Assembly (NCBI GenBank): GCA_020851035.1
Contig: JADZDM010000012.1
Coordinates: 248,001-312,000 of the forward strand
DNA from: Gemmatimonadaceae bacterium
Lineage (GTDB): Bacteria > Gemmatimonadota > Gemmatimonadetes > Gemmatimonadales > Gemmatimonadaceae
DNA: 64,000 bases
Direction: 5' to 3'
Position numbers and translations under genes: made by a program. Below are positions 60,866-64,000 of this stretch, in pieces (position 1 is the first letter of the stretch; every line of letters starts with the position of its first letter). The notes under the pieces are model-generated. The model was given only the letters and a program-made list of their open reading frames with translations. It was not told the origin of the DNA and did no database searches.

Positions 60866-62848
60866 ATGATCCCACAGGAGACGATCGAGCGCATCCGCGA
60901 TGCGGCCGACCTGGTCGCGATCATCGGCGAGTCGGTGAAGTTGCGGAAGGTGGGTGCCGACTTCCGCGGGCCCTGCCCGTTCCACGGCGGCAAGAACCCG
61001 AACTTCAGCGTCTCGACCCGCAACAACACCTATCACTGCTTCAAGTGCGGCGAAAGCGGTGACGTGTTCACCTACTTCCAGAAGCAGGGTGGCATGGACT
61101 GGCCGACGGCGGTGCGCGCGGCGGCTGACCGCGCCGGCATCGTGATCGTCGAGAAGCGCGGGTCGCGGGACGAGATGCGCGACGCGCGGGAGCCCGTGTG
61201 GTCGCTGCTGGGTGCGGCGGCGGCGCTGTTCACGGAGACGCTGTGGTCGCAGGACGGTGCCGCGGCGCAGGCGTACCTCGCCTCGCGCGGGCTGGACAAG
61301 GCAGCCTGTGAACGGTTCGAGCTCGGCTTCGCGCCGGCGGACGCCGACCTGCTGCGCACGAAGCTTGGCGCGCTGGGGTACAGCGAGCTGCAGCTCCTCG
61401 ACGCGGGGCTGCTCGTGCGGCGCGACGAGGACGGCAAGGTGCGGGCGCGCTTCCGGAACCGGGTGATGTTCCCGATCCACGACGCCGCCGGCCACCCGGT
61501 GGGGTTCGGCGGCCGGCTGATGGGACCAGGTGAGCCGAAGTACCTCAACTCCTCCGACTCGCCGGTCTTCAGCAAGGGCCAGCTGCTGTACGGGCTGCAC
61601 TGGGCGAAGAACTCGATGCGCAAGGAGGAGCAGGCGCTGGTGGTGGAAGGGTACATGGACGTGATCCGCTGCCACCTGGCCGGCGCAACGCATGCCGTGG
61701 CTGGCCTCGGCACCGCGCTGACGGAGGGACAGGCGCAGCTGCTGGCGCGCTACACCACGAACGTCTACCTCCTCTACGACAGCGACGAGGCTGGACAGAA
61801 GGCGACGTTCAAGGCGGGGATGGCGCTGCTGCAGCAGAAGGCGGCGGTGCGCGTCGTCACGCTCCCCGACGGTGACGACCCGGACACCTTCGTGCGGCAG
61901 CACGGGCGCCAGGGCCTGGACCGTGCGCTGCATGCCTCGGTGGACATCTTCGGGCGCCAGCTCCAGCTCATGGAGCAGCGCGGCTGGTTCAACGACATCG
62001 CGAAGTCGCGCATCGCGATCGACAAGGTGCTGCCGACGCTGCGGGCCACGGCGGACCACGTCACGCGCGCGATCTACGTCAAGGAGCTGGCCGCGAAGGC
62101 CGGCATCCCGGTGAGCGTGATCGAGGAGGAACTCGCCGCCGCGCCGAAGGCCCGTGCGTCGGCCGGGCCGGCTCCGGCGCGGCGTGCCACGCCGCGCGGT
62201 GAATCCTCGCCATCGCGCATGGCCGCGCCCGACCCCTTCGACCCGCACATCTACGAGGACCCGCCGCACACGCACGAGCCGGTCTACGAGACGCCGAAGG
62301 TCCAGCCGCCGCCGCTGGATGCGCCGCCGCGGGGAAAGTGGCAGAAGAAGCGTCAGGAGACGGGCTGGAAGATGGATCCGGCGCGGCCGCGCCCGGGCAC
62401 AAACGGCCTCGCCGCCGGTCCGGAACTGAGCGTGGTGGCACTGCTGATCCAGGACCGGCGCTGGACGCGTGATGCCTCCGAGCAGGTCGATGCGGCCCTC
62501 TTCGAGGATGAGCGCCTCCGTGTGATCTACGAGGTGCTCCTGCGCCTGGGCAGCGACGAACCGCTCGACGCCGTGGAGCTGCAGCTCGGGAACGAGGCGC
62601 CGTACGCACGCGACGTGTTCCTCGACGTGGTGGCGCGCACGGCGGAACTCGCACCGTCGTCCGGCCCGCAGGTGCTGGCGGGTGCCGTGCGCCAGTTCCG
62701 GGTGCGTCAGCTGGAGCGCACGTTGCGCGAGCTCGACCAGGGCATCCGCGACGAGTCCGAGCCGGCCGCGCGGCGGGCACTGGAACTGGAGCGCGAGGCC
62801 CTCCGGATCGAGCGGCGCGGATTGCTCGCGGAGCGGTTCCGCAACTGA
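60866..62848 (+). CDS. dnaG: DNA primase DnaG
   Basis: This 660-residue primase synthesises RNA primers at the fork. The N-terminal zinc ribbon has CPFHGGKNPNFSV with YHCFKCGESGD (CHCC ligands, residues about 37-64). The RNA polymerase core follows, including GFGGRLMGPGEPKYLNSSDSPVFSKG. The Toprim domain has LVVEGYMDVI (catalytic Glu) and LLYDSDEAG (metal Asps). A Pro-rich linker (about 435-500) precedes a C-terminal helicase-binding region. The ATG lies 19 bp after mutS2. Confidence 0.96.
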   Translation: MIPQETIERIRDAADLVAIIGESVKLRKVGADFRGPCPFHGGKNPNFSVSTRNNTYHCFKCGESGDVFTYFQKQGGMDWPTAVRAAADRAGIVIVEKRGSRDEMRDAREPVWSLLGAAAALFTETLWSQDGAAAQAYLASRGLDKAACERFELGFAPADADLLRTKLGALGYSELQLLDAGLLVRRDEDGKVRARFRNRVMFPIHDAAGHPVGFGGRLMGPGEPKYLNSSDSPVFSKGQLLYGLHWAKNSMRKEEQALVVEGYMDVIRCHLAGATHAVAGLGTALTEGQAQLLARYTTNVYLLYDSDEAGQKATFKAGMALLQQKAAVRVVTLPDGDDPDTFVRQHGRQGLDRALHASVDIFGRQLQLMEQRGWFNDIAKSRIAIDKVLPTLRATADHVTRAIYVKELAAKAGIPVSVIEEELAAAPKARASAGPAPARRATPRGESSPSRMAAPDPFDPHIYEDPPHTHEPVYETPKVQPPPLDAPPRGKWQKKRQETGWKMDPARPRPGTNGLAAGPELSVVALLIQDRRWTRDASEQVDAALFEDERLRVIYEVLLRLGSDEPLDAVELQLGNEAPYARDVFLDVVARTAELAPSSGPQVLAGAVRQFRVRQLERTLRELDQGIRDESEPAARRALELEREALRIERRGLLAERFRN

Positions 62849-62882
62849 TGCAGCGCTTCGCTGCGGTGCGCATCGTCTCGCA

Positions 62883-62911
62883 TTGTTGCGCCTCCGTTTC
62901 ATCCCTACCTT
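62883..62911 (+). promoter_or_regulatory. Candidate recJ promoter, leaderless geometry
   Basis: TTGTTG (62883-62888), a 17-bp spacer and TACCTT (62906-62911) stand 6 nt before the ATG of recJ. Initiation about 7 nt past the -10 would start at the ATG itself. The region between dnaG and recJ is visibly richer in T than its surroundings. Confidence 0.55.
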
Positions 62912-62917
62912 GAACGC

Positions 62918-64000
62918 ATGACTGTCGCACCTGCGCGCACCCGCCCGACCTCGAGCTGGATCACGCCGCCGGCCGCCGATCCGGCGACGGTGGAGGCGCT
63001 CGTGCTGGCGCTGAACCTGCCACGCGAGATCTGCACCCTGCTTGCACACCGCGGGCATGCCAGCGCCGACGCCGCCAAGCAGTTCCTCCGCCCGCGCATG
63101 GACCAGGTGCGTGACCCGTACGAGCTGCGCGGCATGGACCGCGCCGTCGAGCGGCTGGTGGCCGCCATCCGCGCCGGCGAGACGATCCTGGTCCATGGCG
63201 ACTACGACGTCGACGGCATGTGCAGCACCGCGCTGCTCACGCGAGTGCTGCGCCACCTCGGCGGCACGGTGGTGCCGTTCATCCCGCACCGCCTGACCGA
63301 TGGCTACGACCTCACCGATGCCGGCGTGGACGCCGCCGTGGCGCACGGCGCACGGGTCGTGCTCACTGCGGATTGCGGCACCAGCGCCCTGCCGGCCGTC
63401 GCGCGGCTGTGCGGGCTGGGCATCGACGTGATCGTGAGCGACCACCACCTGCCCGGCGGCCCGCTGCCGGCGTGCGTGGCGATCCTCAACCCGAAGCAGC
63501 CGGAGTGCGCATCGGTGGACAAGGACGCCGCCGCCGTCGGCATCGCCTACAAGCTCGGCCTCGCACTCACGCGGGCGATGGGGCAGGGCGAGGAGTTCGT
63601 CGCCACGCTGCTGGACCTCGTCGCCCTCGCCACCGTGGCCGACCTGGCCCCGCTGCGCGGCGAGAACCGCGTGCTCGTGAAGTACGGCCTGAAGGTGATG
63701 GAGCAGTCACGCTGGCCGGGACTGCGCGCGCTCATCCGCGCCAGTGGGCTCGAGGGCAAGCCGCTCACGGCCGGCCGCATCGGCTTCATCCTGGCGCCCC
63801 GGCTGAACGCCGTCGGCCGCCTTGGCCATGCGCTCCGCGGCGTGGAGTTGCTGCTCACCGACGACCAGGGCGAGGCGAACGCCATCGCGCGCGACCTCGA
63901 GGAACTGAACCAGCACCGCCAGTCGCTGGACCGCCGCACCCTCGACGAGGCGATGCGGATGGTCGACGACGTGGACCTGGACGAGACCTACGGGTTGGTG
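62918..64000 (+). CDS. recJ: Single-stranded-DNA exonuclease RecJ, N-terminal part
   Basis: The first 361 residues are present, and the frame is open to the window edge. RecJ degrades ssDNA 5'-3' in recombination and mismatch repair. DHH-family motifs are intact: VHGDYDVDGMC (motif I, about residue 90), VLTADCGTS (II), VIVSDHHLPGG (III, about 172), ATVADLAPLRGENR (IV) and the DHHA-linked APRLNAVGRLGHA (about 290). The ATG at 62918 sits just after a promoter-like sequence, suggesting its own, possibly leaderless, transcript. Confidence 0.94.
   Translation, partial: MTVAPARTRPTSSWITPPAADPATVEALVLALNLPREICTLLAHRGHASADAAKQFLRPRMDQVRDPYELRGMDRAVERLVAAIRAGETILVHGDYDVDGMCSTALLTRVLRHLGGTVVPFIPHRLTDGYDLTDAGVDAAVAHGARVVLTADCGTSALPAVARLCGLGIDVIVSDHHLPGGPLPACVAILNPKQPECASVDKDAAAVGIAYKLGLALTRAMGQGEEFVATLLDLVALATVADLAPLRGENRVLVKYGLKVMEQSRWPGLRALIRASGLEGKPLTAGRIGFILAPRLNAVGRLGHALRGVELLLTDDQGEANAIARDLEELNQHRQSLDRRTLDEAMRMVDDVDLDETYGLV

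Noticed and set aside
1-64000. CRISPR arrays, insertion sequences, integrases, toxin-antitoxin pairs, rRNA
   Set aside because: I looked for regularly spaced repeats, transposase motifs and rRNA landmarks and saw none.

Overview
The window is uniformly GC-rich bacterial DNA with dense, often 4-bp-overlapping genes and frequent GTG and TTG starts. The organism is Gram-negative: it has an Mla-type lipid transport operon, a heptose kinase, a heptosyltransferase-like enzyme, Wza- and Wzi-type outer-membrane proteins and several lipoproteins. Gene content and style fit Gemmatimonadota or a similar GC-rich phylum. That assignment is inferred, because no rRNA or other decisive marker lies in the window.

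Layout. (1) 0.2-17.8 kb is a first exopolysaccharide locus. It holds an FkbM methyltransferase and a CysE-like acetyltransferase. A leftward group follows, with two hexapeptide acyltransferases, a membrane acyltransferase and a family-44 glycoside hydrolase lipoprotein. A rightward operon then carries a nucleotidyltransferase-like protein, an unusual fused initiating sugar transferase, a beta-barrel protein, a short Wza-like lipoprotein, a 57-residue membrane protein, Wzz, a Wzy/ligase-type protein, a processive-type GT2, a degenerate BY-kinase-like protein and a WecG-type transferase. (2) 17.8-27.6 kb is a nonribosomal peptide synthetase whose second module looks inactive, followed by a membrane-anchored hydrolase, an Sfp-type phosphopantetheinyl transferase and two alpha/beta-hydrolases with non-serine nucleophile elbows. 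(3) 27.6-30.7 kb holds a second GH44 lipoprotein, divergent from a secreted DUF1996 protein. (4) 30.8-45.6 kb is a second, leftward polysaccharide locus: heptose kinase, DUF2279, Wzi, two tRNA genes, a six-SLBB Wza, Wzx, GT2, Wzz, Wzy/ligase, a methyltransferase, GT9 and GT4. (5) 45.6-49.2 kb is an Mla ABC operon plus an EamA transporter. (6) 49.3-64 kb is ordinary housekeeping: obgE, dprA, hemW, hrcA, dnaJ, prmA, rsmE, a HIT protein, rpsU, a YqeY protein, mutS2, dnaG and the start of recJ.

How the genes fit together. The two polysaccharide loci each have their own export (Wza), chain-length (Wzz) and polymerase (Wzy-like) parts. Only one flippase and one initiating transferase are visible, so parts may be shared. 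The synthetase, its activating transferase and the hydrolases sit between the loci and are translationally chained to the first one. This suggests an aminoacyl or peptide step tied to the polysaccharide, which is inference. Several starts lie 6-9 nt after a TAnnTT box, hinting at leaderless mRNAs.
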